From Roseiarcus sp963764955 (GTDB lineage: Bacteria; Pseudomonadota; Alphaproteobacteria; Rhizobiales; Beijerinckiaceae): a stretch of 64,000 nt of DNA. The translations under genes and the position numbers were made by a program. Below are positions 16,835 to 25,699 of the stretch, in pieces (position 1 is the stretch's first letter; every line of letters starts with the position of its first letter). The stretch is from contig CAVXVE010000052.1 of the NCBI GenBank assembly GCA_963764955.1, positions 109,415-173,414 of the forward strand. The letters run 5' to 3'. The notes under the pieces are model-generated. The model ran no database searches. It was not told the origin of the DNA and worked only from the letters and a program-made list of their open reading frames with translations.

Positions 16835-18459
16835 CTTCGGTCCCCGCTCCGCTCGTCGCGCCGCGCGCCGAGGCGCAGGAGCCCGCTCCGATCACTTGCG
16901 CCGGCATCGCCGCTCAGGCGAGCGGAGTCCAGCACATCCGGCTCAGTCCCGATACGCTCCGGCCCTATATCGGCATCCTTGGCGTTCTCATCGGCGCGAT
17001 CCTGTCTTTCACCGGCAGCCGCATCACGAGCTTCGGGCTTGCGGATCTGCGCGGGGGCCTGCACTTCGGGTTTGACGAGGGCGCGTGGATGACGACGAGC
17101 TTCGGCGTCGGGCAGATGCTCATCGGCGTCGCCTGTCCCTATCTCGGCGCCCTTTTCAGCGTCAGGCGCGTGCTTCTGTACGGCATGGCGCTCCTATTCG
17201 TCGCCAGCCTGCTCGGACCGTTGTCGCCGAACCTCGGCGCCTTCCTCACCGCGCAGTTCCTAGCGGGCGTGGGCACGGGGACCTTCATCCCGCTCACCAT
17301 CGGCTTTATCGTCCGCAACCTGCCCCAGCGCCTCGTCCTCTACGGTCTCGCGGTCTATGCGATGAACTCGGAACTGTCGCAGAACGTCTCGGCCTCGCTC
17401 GAGGGCTGGTATACGGACAATCTCTCCTGGCGGTGGATCCAATGGCAGTTCTGCCTGGCGCTGCCGGTCATGTTCGCCTGCATCTGGTACGGAGCGCCGC
17501 GCGAGAAGATCAACCTCACGCTGCTGCGCGACCTCGACTGGCCCGGACTCGCCTATTCCGGCCTTGGTTTCGCCCTGCTTTACGCTGGCCTCGACCAGGG
17601 CAACCGGCTCGACTGGATCAACAGCGGTCTCGTCAACGGCCTTCTTCTGTCCGGCGCGTTGCTCACGCTCGCCTTCGTCGTGCGCGAGTTCGTCGTCGAA
17701 AAGCCGTTCCTCAACCTTCGGCTGCTGGCGAGGGAAGGGATCGTGCCGATCCTCATGATCCTCGCCGGCTTCCGTTTCATCATCCTCTCGACCGCCTATA
17801 TCATTCCGACCTATCTCCAGGTCGTGCAGAACTATCGGGAGCTGCAGGTCGGCGCGGTTCTGCTCTGGATCGCCCTGCCGCAGTTTCTGATCGTCCTGCC
17901 CCTCGGCTGGCTTCTTTCACGCGTCGACGCGCGCTGGATCCTTGCGGTCGGCGCGATTTTGATCGGCGCCGCCTGTCTCATGGCGACCCTGCTTACCCAG
18001 GATTGGGCGACCTATGATTTCCTGCCGTCGCAGATCCTACAGGCGATCGGCCAGTCGTTCGCGCTGACCGCGGTCGTCGTGCTCGCGGTCAAATCGATGA
18101 ACCCCGCCGATGTGCTGACGATCGGCACGCTGTTCCAGACCGTGCGCCTGTTTGGCGGCGAGATTGGAACCGCCTTCATGCAGACCTTCGTGCGCGTCCG
18201 CGAGCAGATCCACTCCAATCTCATCGGCCTGCACGTCGACAGTCTCGGCGGCCAGACCGCCGATCGGCTGGCGGCTTATCGCAACGCGGTCGGGGCGCAT
18301 TCGAGCGACCTCGCCGTCGCCACGGAACGCGCGACCAGTCTGCTCGGATCGGCGATCGCGAAGCAGGCCGCCGTTCTCTCCTACATCGACGGATTTCTCG
18401 CCGCCGCGGTCGGCGCCTTCGCCTGCCTCCTGCTCACCGCGCTCCTGAGGCGGCATTGA
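16831..18459 (+). CDS. MFS transporter, DHA2/EmrB family (542 aa)
   Basis: The proton-driven inner-membrane pump partner of the adjacent fusion protein. The start is GTG 16831, overlapping the upstream stop. After a cytoplasmic lead of about 45 residues, roughly fourteen hydrophobic helices follow, as in DHA2 drug/proton antiporters. Family features include 'GFDEGAWMTTSFGVGQML' in helix 1-2, a loop 'VRRVLLYGMALLF', and 'FLAGVGTGTFIPLTIGFI' in the region of motif C. Substrates are unknown. Coupling with EmrA makes a two-gene export operon; no dedicated regulator lies next to it. Confidence 0.92.
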   Translation: MTSVPAPLVAPRAEAQEPAPITCAGIAAQASGVQHIRLSPDTLRPYIGILGVLIGAILSFTGSRITSFGLADLRGGLHFGFDEGAWMTTSFGVGQMLIGVACPYLGALFSVRRVLLYGMALLFVASLLGPLSPNLGAFLTAQFLAGVGTGTFIPLTIGFIVRNLPQRLVLYGLAVYAMNSELSQNVSASLEGWYTDNLSWRWIQWQFCLALPVMFACIWYGAPREKINLTLLRDLDWPGLAYSGLGFALLYAGLDQGNRLDWINSGLVNGLLLSGALLTLAFVVREFVVEKPFLNLRLLAREGIVPILMILAGFRFIILSTAYIIPTYLQVVQNYRELQVGAVLLWIALPQFLIVLPLGWLLSRVDARWILAVGAILIGAACLMATLLTQDWATYDFLPSQILQAIGQSFALTAVVVLAVKSMNPADVLTIGTLFQTVRLFGGEIGTAFMQTFVRVREQIHSNLIGLHVDSLGGQTADRLAAYRNAVGAHSSDLAVATERATSLLGSAIAKQAAVLSYIDGFLAAAVGAFACLLLTALLRRH

Positions 18460-18523
18460 CGACCGCCGGCCGCGCGGCAGAAGCGCGATGCGGTCCGCGA
18501 GCTTTTGCGCTAGCATGGCGCCC

Positions 18524-19318
18524 ATGACGACCAAGGTGAGACGGCGGCTGACGACGCTCCTGTGCGCCGATGTCGAGGGCTATACGCGCCTCATGGAGGC
18601 CGACGAAGCGGGCACGCTGGCGACGCTGCGCAAATGCCGCGCCGCCATGGCGACGCTGGTCGAGCGCCACGATGGGCGCATCGTCAACACCTGGGGCGAC
18701 GCCGTCATCGCCGAGTTCCCCAGCGTCGTGGAGGCGGTGCAATGCGCGGTCGAGACGCAGCAGGAGATCTTCAGCCAAAACGGCGGGCTGCCCGAATCGC
18801 GACGGATGAGATTCCGCATCGGGATCCACCTCGGCGACGTGATGGTGGAGGGCGATGACGTCTATGGCGACGGCGTCAATATCGCCGCCCGGCTGCAGGA
18901 ACTGGCCGAACCGGGGGACATCCTGATTTCCGGTCCGGTCTACGATCAGGTGCACAACAAGCTGTCGATCGGGTTCGACTGCCTCGGCCAGCAGTCCCTG
19001 AAGAACGTCGCCAACCCCGTAACGGGTTATCGCGTCCTGCAAGGCGGCGCCGGAGCGCGGCCGGTTGCGTCGCGACCGGGGCGGCAGGAGCGCGCTGCGG
19101 CTCAACCGCCGGCGCAGAGCGCGCAGGGCGGCCTCGCTCGCGCCTGGGAATGGTACGTCGGGCTGCCGCGTCTCAGCGCCGTGATGATCGCCCTCGCCGT
19201 CTTCATGTTTCTGATCAACCTGTTCAGCGGCCTCCGCCAGGTCTGGTTTCAATGGCCGGCCACGGTGTTCCTGTTGATCGCGTTTTTGCGAGCCGCGAGC
19301 AGGAGCAGGCGGTCGTAG
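18524..19318 (+). CDS. class III adenylate/guanylate cyclase domain protein with C-terminal membrane helices (264 aa)
   Basis: The cyclase domain occupies about residues 8-180: 'LLCADVEGYTRLMEADEAGT' holds the first metal aspartate, 'GRIVNTWGDAVIAEF' the second, and 'GIHLGDVMVEGDDVYGDGVNIAARL' the conserved core. A proline/glutamine linker leads to two C-terminal hydrophobic segments ('SAVMIALAVFMFLINLF' and 'WPATVFLLIAFLRA'). The catalytic part is therefore N-terminal and cytoplasmic with a membrane anchor behind it. The start is ATG 18524; ATG 18515 is possible. It would produce cAMP or cGMP; the small cyclic-nucleotide-binding protein at 27.6 kb could be a receptor (inference). Confidence 0.88.
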   Translation: MTTKVRRRLTTLLCADVEGYTRLMEADEAGTLATLRKCRAAMATLVERHDGRIVNTWGDAVIAEFPSVVEAVQCAVETQQEIFSQNGGLPESRRMRFRIGIHLGDVMVEGDDVYGDGVNIAARLQELAEPGDILISGPVYDQVHNKLSIGFDCLGQQSLKNVANPVTGYRVLQGGAGARPVASRPGRQERAAAQPPAQSAQGGLARAWEWYVGLPRLSAVMIALAVFMFLINLFSGLRQVWFQWPATVFLLIAFLRAASRSRRS

Positions 19319-19529
19319 AGAGAGGGAGAGGCGGATAAAGGATCGAGGTGGAGTCGCTCGAGGCGGCCACGGCCTCTAAGGCCGACCCACTCGCGAAGAT
19401 AATCGGCCCTTTATGCAGCAAGCGGCATCTTGGGCCAGAATTAACGAACGGTCCAGATCTGTAGCGCAAGCGCACAAAGCGGAAACTGCGGCGGCTCAGG
19501 GAGCGCGGACTGGAGCGGGCCGAATGGCG

Positions 19530-20135
19530 CTATGTCCCCCGTTGGGCGCCGTCCTCCCCATCGCCATAATCGCCCCTGAATTTTTGGACGAGAATGTTCA
19601 ATCGAACCTCGGCGCCTGCAGCCGGGATACGTTCAGATTGCACGAGGACGACCAGTCCATGCAACGCGCTCCACAGCACTTCGGCCAGAAATACCGGCTC
19701 TTGCCGATCTGGCCCAAGTGCGGTGACCAACGCCTCGAAGGCGGCACGAAGGGCTGGCGGCGTTTCCTCGCTGGCGAACCTGATTTTCGTCGGCAAGACG
19801 AACATCGCCTCGTAGACAACCGGCCGCGAACGGGCAAAATCAAGATAGGCGGCACAGACGTTGCGCAAAACGTCCGGAGCGCCGGTGACGTTCGCCGTTT
19901 CCATTTTCAATCGCGTCGCAAGTTCCTCGAATCCTCTCGTGGCCACTGCGGCCATGATGTCGGCCTTGCCCTTGAAGTGGCTGTAGAGAACCGGCTGGCT
20001 ATAGCTGATTAGCTCCGCGAGACGGCGCGTGGTGACGGCGTCCCAGCCCTCGGCTTCGGCCAGTTCGCGCGCTGCGGCCAGGATGAGTTCATAGCGCTCC
20101 GCACGCTGGCGCTCTTTGCGTTCCGCGATCGACAT
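19530..20135 (-). CDS. TetR/AcrR family transcriptional regulator (201 aa)
   Basis: The N-terminal TetR helix-turn-helix is clear: 'ILAAARELAEAEGWDAVTTR' then 'LAELISYSQPVLYSHFKGKA'. The C-terminal ligand domain contains 'FEALVTALGPDRQEPVFLAEVLWSALHGL', which fits the WHG-domain subgroup. It is transcribed away from the DUF4267-SnoaL-NIPSNAP cluster. A perfect 15-bp palindrome in the shared intergenic region, inside the predicted forward promoter, is its probable operator. It most likely represses that cluster and itself; the inducer is unknown. Confidence 0.92.
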   Translation of the reverse strand: MSIAERKERQRAERYELILAAARELAEAEGWDAVTTRRLAELISYSQPVLYSHFKGKADIMAAVATRGFEELATRLKMETANVTGAPDVLRNVCAAYLDFARSRPVVYEAMFVLPTKIRFASEETPPALRAAFEALVTALGPDRQEPVFLAEVLWSALHGLVVLVQSERIPAAGAEVRLNILVQKFRGDYGDGEDGAQRGT

Positions 20136-20169
20136 GCAAAAATCCTATCAAGGCACGAATTGCTGTCAA

Positions 20170-20211
20170 CGCTAGATTTTTCTTGACCTACAATTCTAGC
20201 GTCGCTAGATT
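20170..20211 (+). promoter_or_regulatory. predicted promoter with TetR operator palindrome
   Basis: TTGACC at 20183-20188 and TAGATT at 20206-20211 are spaced by 17 bp and face the DUF4267 gene. Within the spacer, TCTAGCGTCGCTAGA (20195-20209) is a perfect 15-bp dyad, with a further half-site CGCTAGA at 20170-20176. A regulator bound there would block the promoter. The adjacent divergent TetR gene is the obvious candidate. Confidence 0.7.
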
Positions 20212-20237
20212 CACTGCAACTGACAGGAGTTGCCCTC

Positions 20238-20623
20238 ATGATCCAGATCGGATATGTCCTCGCCGGCCTGATTGCGCTCGCAATTCTATTCCTCGGGGCG
20301 CGCTTTCTGGCTGGCCCCTGCCACCGCATCAGCCGCCTTTGGCATCGCCAATTCACCGCCGCCGTCGACCGGACTTTACCGCGTGGCTGTCTGTGAAGGG
20401 CACGCGAGATATCGCAGCGGGCCTTTTTGTCATCCTGCTCATGGCCAATGGCTCGCCGCGCTTGCTCGGCGAATTCATGCTCGTGGCGAGCCTCATCGCC
20501 TTTGGCGATATGGCGACAGTCCTTCGGTCGGGCGGAAGCAGAGCCCTCGCCTTTGGCATGCATGGCCTTACGGGGCTGGTCATTGTCGCAACTGGCGCCT
20601 GCCTCATCTTCAGCGCCAAGTGA
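20238..20623 (+). pseudogene. DUF4267 domain-containing membrane protein, two frameshifts
   Basis: The product begins MIQIGYVLAGLIALAILFLG at ATG 20238, seven bases after CAGGAGT. The expected continuation 'RAFWLAPATASAAFGIAN' is in a second frame from about 20310. The end, 'DFTAWLSVKGTRDIAAGLFV' to 'LIFSAK', is in a third frame from about 20370. Joined, they give a protein of about 128 residues with four hydrophobic helices and the 'VKGTRDIAAG' motif of DUF4267. The function of the family is unknown. Two shifts close together could be sequencing errors or true decay. It is the first gene after the TetR-controlled promoter. Confidence 0.75.
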
Positions 20624-20661
20624 AAACCTGATCTGAATACTAAAACTGGAAAGGACGAAAA

Positions 20662-21099
20662 ATGACGACCCCAATATCAAGTGATCTCATCAAGCTCGGC
20701 TACTTATTCGCCGAGATCATGTCCAGCCACGATATGTCGCGCCTCGACGAGATCAAGGCGCCCAATTATGTGAACCATAACGCCTTCGCCGAACCGGGCC
20801 TGGAGGGTTCAAAGAAGGTCCTGGGGGCCATCATCGCGGGTGTGCCCGACCTCAAGGTGACTGCAGAAGACGTCTTCGTCTCGGCGGATGGCTCCCGCGT
20901 GGTCGGCCGCTACCGCTACGAGGGCACGCACACGGGAAACCTCCTCGGCTACTCCGGCACGGGCAACCCCTTCGTCATGCGTTCGATCGACATCTGGCGG
21001 GTCGAGGACGGACGCTTCGTCGAGCATTGGGACGAGCTCAACACCCTCGACGTCTTCATCCAGGTCGGCGCCGTGCCACCTCCTCGCCAACCGTCATAA
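20662..21099 (+). CDS. SnoaL-like/NTF2-fold ester cyclase family protein (145 aa)
   Basis: A small cone-shaped NTF2-fold protein. 'EIKAPNYVNHNAFAEPGLEG' and 'RSIDIWRVEDGRFVEHWDEL' are the recognisable SnoaL-like segments; the histidine/aspartate pairs line the pocket in this family. Members act as polyketide cyclases, isomerases or hydrolases on small hydrophobic substrates. A GAAAGGACG stretch lies upstream of the ATG. It is 38 bp after the DUF4267 gene and before a NIPSNAP gene, forming a small TetR-controlled unit, perhaps for detoxifying an organic compound (inference). Confidence 0.85.
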   Translation: MTTPISSDLIKLGYLFAEIMSSHDMSRLDEIKAPNYVNHNAFAEPGLEGSKKVLGAIIAGVPDLKVTAEDVFVSADGSRVVGRYRYEGTHTGNLLGYSGTGNPFVMRSIDIWRVEDGRFVEHWDELNTLDVFIQVGAVPPPRQPS

Positions 21100-21234
21100 A
21101 CCCCAATGGCCCACCGATCCCGGAACCGTCACGGGTTGGAGCGCTGGGAGTTCCACACTCCTACTGGCCCGGTGACAGCGTTGATCGCCATCGCGATGGG
21201 GCGCCTGACTAATATCACTCAAGAGGAAGCCACC

Positions 21235-21558
21235 ATGCGAACGTTTGAGATGCGAGTCTACTCGCTGCGCACTAAGGAGGCGCTCGATTTCTACGCTTCT
21301 ACGGTCTATCCGCGCCATCTCAACAATTTTGGAATGTTCGGTGTCGAGGCCCACGGCTTGTGGACCCAGAAGGGCGATGGAGCGCACCGGATCTTTGTGT
21401 TGGTTTCTTATGCAGAGGGCGACGATCCTGGCGAGGTCGCGCAGCGCTACATACAGAGCCCAGAGGCTGCCAACGATGCCAGAGGCTTTGACGTCGCCGA
21501 CATCCTAGGCGTCGAATCAACGATCCTGGTCCCGTCAGCAAGTTCTCCGCTCAAATGA
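21235..21558 (+). CDS. NIPSNAP family protein (107 aa)
   Basis: The start MRTFEMRVYSLRTKEALDFY is the classic NIPSNAP opening: a ferredoxin-like alpha/beta-barrel strand followed by a helix. 'EAHGLWTQKGDGAHRIFVLV' is the second strand pair. An AGAGGAAG ribosome binding site precedes ATG 21235. Bacterial NIPSNAP proteins are dimeric and often sit with genes for degrading aromatic or xenobiotic compounds; a defined reaction is not known. It is the third gene of the TetR-adjacent cluster; the 135-bp gap before it contains nothing recognised. Confidence 0.85.
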   Translation: MRTFEMRVYSLRTKEALDFYASTVYPRHLNNFGMFGVEAHGLWTQKGDGAHRIFVLVSYAEGDDPGEVAQRYIQSPEAANDARGFDVADILGVESTILVPSASSPLK

Positions 21559-21944
21559 CCGAGATAATGGGAGCATAGTCTGGCGCTCATGTCCGCTGGT
21601 TGTGAGCTCTCAACAGGTTGTCCATCTGATCCCGATCGGTGAAGCTGAAGGTGTCGAGACTTTAGCGAGTTGAGAGGACCGGCCAGCCATGGCCAGCGGC
21701 CGAATGTCTGCAATCATTGGCCGATGACCGGAACCGGACCGTCGCAAACCTGCCCAAAGCGGCCGCCGCCATGAGCGGTGATTAGGTTTGCCTCGAACGC
21801 CAGGAGCCGCCAGGCGTGAAAATCCTGCTTGACGACATTTGCTTGCGAAAATCAGAACCGCTTGCTATGCTCTTCCTGTTCGCCGGACTGAGGCGCCTCA
21901 AAGGGGTCGGGGGCCAGGGTGAAAAAGAGAGTGAAAAATGCGCC

Positions 21945-22102
21945 TGAGACATTCCGCACACAACCCGAGACGCGGGACCCGATTTTTTTACTCCAATCGG
22001 CTCTAACCCATTGAAAAGTCCCGATTCGAAAAAATAAACGCTAGTAAATTGGAGTCAATTTACTAGCGTTTATGCGCGTTTAGTGGCGTTTACGCGCGTT
22101 TA
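21945..22102 (+). repeat. left copy of hairpin/iteron inverted-repeat element
   Basis: A composite non-coding element. TGAGAC-type repeats start at 21945 and 21966. A 20-bp stretch at 21981-22000 is identical, in reverse complement, to 38589-38608. A hairpin at 22034-22073 has an 18-bp perfect stem and loop GAGT. Four copies of GCGTTTA follow at 22066, 22076, 22086 and 22096, an exact 10-bp period. The right copy at 38487-38666 is its reverse complement in layout. It lies between the NIPSNAP and glycosyltransferase genes and codes for nothing. The remaining 21559-21944 stretch holds no gene I can support. Confidence 0.85.
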
Positions 22103-22220
22103 TTCTCATTTTTCTTGCGCCGAATTCGCCCCCTGGTTGCAATCGTGACCGCGCTCGTTTGGCCGCGCTGGCGGGGGCTGACACTGGATGAGCGGCCTCG
22201 TGGGGCCGAATGAGGACGCC

Positions 22221-23195
22221 ATGCGAACCGCGACTTGCTTCACGCCGGATCGGACGTTCTTTGCCCCGGCGGTTCGCGCGATCGCTTCCCTCATCGCTGC
22301 CGAACCGGATGTGGAGCGCGAGATTTTCCTCATCTGCGAGCCGGACGACGTCAAGCCGGGCTTCGACAAGCTCCCTGCCCGCTTGCGCGAGCGCATCACG
22401 CTCATGACACTCGACTTCTCCCGCTTCGACTCGAGCCTCGCCGGAAGAGGCCGCTTCTCGCGCGCGGTGTTCCGGCGCCTCTTTCTCGATGAGATCTTGC
22501 CGGCGCATTTCGAGCGGATCGTGACCGTCGATTCGGACATGCTCATCGTCCGCGACGGCCTCAGGCGGCTCGAAAACTTCGATCTCGAGGGCAAGCCGCT
22601 CGCCGCGGCCTATGACATGATCTTCCTTATGGACTTCAGGGGCGACGCGCTGGCGCGGCGGTTTCAGCGCTCGCGCCGCTCGCTTGGCCTGGCGCTCGAC
22701 ACGCCCTACTTCAACGCTGGCCTGATGGCGATCGACCGGGCCGCTTGGCGGGCCGCGAAGGTGACGGAACGCGTCACCCAGGCGCTTCGCGACGATCCGA
22801 AACGTTTTGCCTTCATGGAGCAGGACGCGCTCAACGCCACGCTTAAGGGCAATTTCGCAGCCCTCTCGCCGCGCTTCAATTTCATGGGCGATTTCTTCCT
22901 GCTCGACCTCGAACGCCGAATCGAGCCGATCGTGCTCCATTTCGTCAACGCGCCGAAGCCCTGGGAGCTTGGCGCATGGACGGGCGAAGCGCGATTCGCG
23001 GAAGGCTACCGGAATTGGTTCGCCTCCTCCCCCTGGCCCGAACTGGCGCGGACGCCGGTGGCTCGCCCATGGCGGCGCGGCCGCCCACCGCTCACCCGGG
23101 CGAGAGCGGATTTCGCCAGACGCCTGTCGGCGTTCCTCGCCAAAGCCCGCTTTATCGATGGGCCGTTGAGCCTCCGCGCTGAGCCTCGAGGCTAA
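22221..23195 (+). CDS. glycosyltransferase family 8-like protein (about 324 aa)
   Basis: A GT-A fold transferase that moves a sugar from a nucleotide-sugar to an acceptor, probably a lipopolysaccharide or capsule core. The metal-binding D-x-D is in 'RIVTVDSDMLIVRDGL', 'YFNAGLMAIDRAAWR' is the acceptor-site segment, 'AFMEQDALNATLKG' and the C-terminal 'VLHFVNAPKPWELG' complete the GT8 pattern. An ATG at 22188 would add 11 residues; 22221 begins just before the first strand MRTATCFTPDRTFFAP. It has no membrane helix. The basic tail could bind membrane or acceptor. It stands alone. Confidence 0.85.
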   Translation: MRTATCFTPDRTFFAPAVRAIASLIAAEPDVEREIFLICEPDDVKPGFDKLPARLRERITLMTLDFSRFDSSLAGRGRFSRAVFRRLFLDEILPAHFERIVTVDSDMLIVRDGLRRLENFDLEGKPLAAAYDMIFLMDFRGDALARRFQRSRRSLGLALDTPYFNAGLMAIDRAAWRAAKVTERVTQALRDDPKRFAFMEQDALNATLKGNFAALSPRFNFMGDFFLLDLERRIEPIVLHFVNAPKPWELGAWTGEARFAEGYRNWFASSPWPELARTPVARPWRRGRPPLTRARADFARRLSAFLAKARFIDGPLSLRAEPRG

Positions 23196-23441
23196 GGGCG
23201 AACCGGGACCGCCGGCTTGCGGCTGCTTGGGGCCGGGGCTCCAGCCCTGCGCAAGCAGCCGCGACAAGACTTCGGCCGGAGCCACTCGTTGCTTGACGTT
23301 GCGGCAGATGTTACTGTACGTTAGTTGCGCAAGACAGTATAATATGGGTAACAATTTGTTGCTATTAAATAAACATTAGGCATTACTCTCCAGATTGCCC
23401 CGAAGCGTCTTTCCGTCGACGCGGCGATTCTGGGGTGGCCA

Positions 23442-24395
23442 ATGAAGGTTCTGTTGTCTCTCGCTTGCGCCGGTCTGGCCGTGGCGGCGGCGCCCGCCTC
23501 AGCCGCCGATCTCCTCGGGACGTCTCCGCCGCTAAGCGTGCCGGAGAGCCAAGGCCCGGCCACGTTCGAAGTCGGCACGAACTGGTATGTGCGCGGCGAT
23601 CTCGGGATCGGCTTCGACAGGGCGCCGAGCGTTTCGTTCTCGACGATCGCCCTTCCGCCGCTCGGCGTCGTCGGCGCGCCGTTCACCGCTGGCTCCGGCA
23701 CGAACTGGACGACCACGAACTTCACCGGCGGCGCAGGCTTCGGCTATCGGTGGAATGACTGGCTGCGGTTCGACGCGACCTGGGACTACAGCACCGGTCC
23801 GGGGGGCTCGCGGCAGGCGACGGTGGTCTGCCCTTACGGCCTGACCGGCGTGAGCGGCCCGGCGGGCGTTCCGCTCGGCTATCTCTACGACACGTCCAAC
23901 ACCTGCAACGGTTCGGCGAGCGCGCGTCAGTACAACAATACTTTCCTCGGCAACGCCTATGTCGACCTTGGAACCTATTACGGCTTCACCCCTTATGTCG
24001 GGGGCGGCCTCGGGCTCAACATGAACATCCTGTCGGCAAGCGCCAACTTCAACGAGACCGCCAACGGCCTACCTTATGCCGCCGATCTGACTTCGACAGG
24101 CTTTCCGCAGGTATGGGTCAATCCCGAGGGACAGGCGCTCACCCCGCAACCCAACATCGCCTTTGCGCAGCAATTCTGGAACCGGTCGATCCGCTCGACC
24201 ACCTACACGATGGCCTGGGCGCTCGCGGCCGGGATCGGCTTCAAGCTCAACCCGAGCGCAACGCTCGACCTCGGCTATCGCTACCTCAATACGGGCACAG
24301 TCAATACGCTGATCAACCCGCAGACGGGCCTCACCATCCATCAGAACAATACGTCGCAGCAGTTTCTCGTCGGGATTCGCTACTATCTGCAGTAG
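23442..24395 (+). CDS. outer-membrane beta-barrel (porin-like) protein (317 aa)
   Basis: A signal peptide (MKVLLSLACAGLAVAAAPAS, cleavage near 'SAA-D') is followed by glycine/aromatic alternating strands, e.g. 'WYVRGDLGIGFDRAP', 'GAGFGYRWNDWLRFDATWDY', 'FTPYVGGGLGLNMNI', and the end strand 'QQFLVGIRYYLQ' with the terminal aromatic-x pattern of outer-membrane proteins. This fits the Omp25/31-type eight-stranded barrel family common in Hyphomicrobiales. The two cysteines ('VVCPYG', 'NTCNGS') in a loop could form a disulfide. The AT-rich 160 bp upstream probably carry its promoter, but no boxes are certain. Confidence 0.85.
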   Translation: MKVLLSLACAGLAVAAAPASAADLLGTSPPLSVPESQGPATFEVGTNWYVRGDLGIGFDRAPSVSFSTIALPPLGVVGAPFTAGSGTNWTTTNFTGGAGFGYRWNDWLRFDATWDYSTGPGGSRQATVVCPYGLTGVSGPAGVPLGYLYDTSNTCNGSASARQYNNTFLGNAYVDLGTYYGFTPYVGGGLGLNMNILSASANFNETANGLPYAADLTSTGFPQVWVNPEGQALTPQPNIAFAQQFWNRSIRSTTYTMAWALAAGIGFKLNPSATLDLGYRYLNTGTVNTLINPQTGLTIHQNNTSQQFLVGIRYYLQ

Positions 24396-24652
24396 GGGCG
24401 CGCAGCCAAACCGCCGCGCCCCATCGCCTCTGCGCATGAAGATCGTGGCGGCGCCCGTCCCGCCGACGAGGTCGTCGGACGGGGCGATCTGGCGGCGCCG
24501 GCGCGGCGAATGGTCTTGCGGTCCGCGACCTCCCCTGGCTCGACGCGCTCGGTAAAGCGCGACTTGTTTCGAGCCCGCCGCCATGCGAGGCTTCCGCTCC
24601 GGCGAAGACCGAGGAAACTCCGGCGCCGGGTTCTTATCGGGGAGGACGCCCA

Positions 24653-25585
24653 ATGGTCAGAATGGTCGCGCGGCTGATCGCCGTCGCGTTGTTTGCGCTG
24701 TCACTGCCGCTCGCGGTTCAAGCCAAGACCTTCTACTGGATCTCGCATGGGAGCCCGGCTGACCCAGTCTGGACCTATTTTCTCGCTGGCGCGAACATGT
24801 GGGCGAAGGACACCGGCCAAACGGTCAGGACCTCGTTCCACAACGGCGACGTGCCCTCGCAACAGGAGGCGATCCGCGCCGCCATCGCTGCGAAAGCCGA
24901 CGCGATCGTCACCACAAGCCCTGACCCAGGCAGCCTCGTCGACGTCGTCAAGGAGGCGCGCGCGGCTGGCATTCCGGTCATCAACTTCAACACGCCCGAC
25001 CCGAAAGTGAACTTCACGGCTTACGTCGGCGGCGACCTTCTCATCGTCGGCAAGGCGTGGGCGCAATATCTCGTCGATCACAAACTGGTTAAGTCCGGCG
25101 ACTTCGTCTGGATGCCGGTCGAGGTGCCGGGCGCGAGCTATGGGGTCGAAGAAAAGAAGGGCATCGACGCTGTCTTCAAGCCGCTCAACATCAAGACGGA
25201 AGTCACCGACGCGACGCTCGACCAGGCGACCGTCATCTCGCGTATGAGCGACTACCTCACCGCCAACAAGGGTAAGATCAACGCGATCATCGGCCTTGGC
25301 GACATGGTGACGGGCTCGATCAAGCGCGTCTTCGACCAGGTTGGAGTCAAGCCCGGCGAAATCCCGGTCGTCGGCTGGGGCAATTCCCGCGACACCACAG
25401 CGGAAGTCAAGGACGGGTATGTCAACGCCGCCATGTGGCAGGACCCGCAGGCGACGAGCTATCTCGCCTTGTCGCTCGCCGCGATGGCGGCTGGCGGCGT
25501 GCCCCCGGGCTTCAACATCACGGTCGGCTCGCTCTATGACAAGTCGACCGTCGATACCTACGACAAGATGATGGCCGGCAAGTAA
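24653..25585 (+). CDS. sugar ABC transporter substrate-binding protein (310 aa)
   Basis: A periplasmic binding protein of the ribose/galactose-type family (Peripla_BP_4). The signal peptide is about residues 1-24 ('LIAVALFALSLPLAVQA-K'). Core pieces are 'FYWISHGSPADPVWTYFLAG', 'AIAAKADAIVTTSPDPGSLV', 'AAGIPVINFNTPDPK' and 'INAIIGLGDMVTGSIKRVF'. It delivers a sugar to the permease and ATPase encoded immediately downstream (gap 114 bp, then 2 bp), a complete FrcBCA-like cassette. The ligand is unknown; the pocket residues differ from those of the FrcB-like protein at 52 kb. Confidence 0.92.
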   Translation: MVRMVARLIAVALFALSLPLAVQAKTFYWISHGSPADPVWTYFLAGANMWAKDTGQTVRTSFHNGDVPSQQEAIRAAIAAKADAIVTTSPDPGSLVDVVKEARAAGIPVINFNTPDPKVNFTAYVGGDLLIVGKAWAQYLVDHKLVKSGDFVWMPVEVPGASYGVEEKKGIDAVFKPLNIKTEVTDATLDQATVISRMSDYLTANKGKINAIIGLGDMVTGSIKRVFDQVGVKPGEIPVVGWGNSRDTTAEVKDGYVNAAMWQDPQATSYLALSLAAMAAGGVPPGFNITVGSLYDKSTVDTYDKMMAGK

Positions 25586-25699
25586 GCGCCGAACGCTGCT
25601 CGGTCCCGGACGTGTCTTCGGGACCGAGCGCCTTCTCCAACCGGGTTCCCGCTCCGACGGCGCTTGAGCCCTCGGCCGCCCCGCTTCCGGTGATCGGAC

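Noticed and set aside
22066..22102. Short repeats as a CRISPR array
   Set aside because: The units are 7 bp at a 10-bp period, far too short for CRISPR repeats and spacers, and no cas gene is present.
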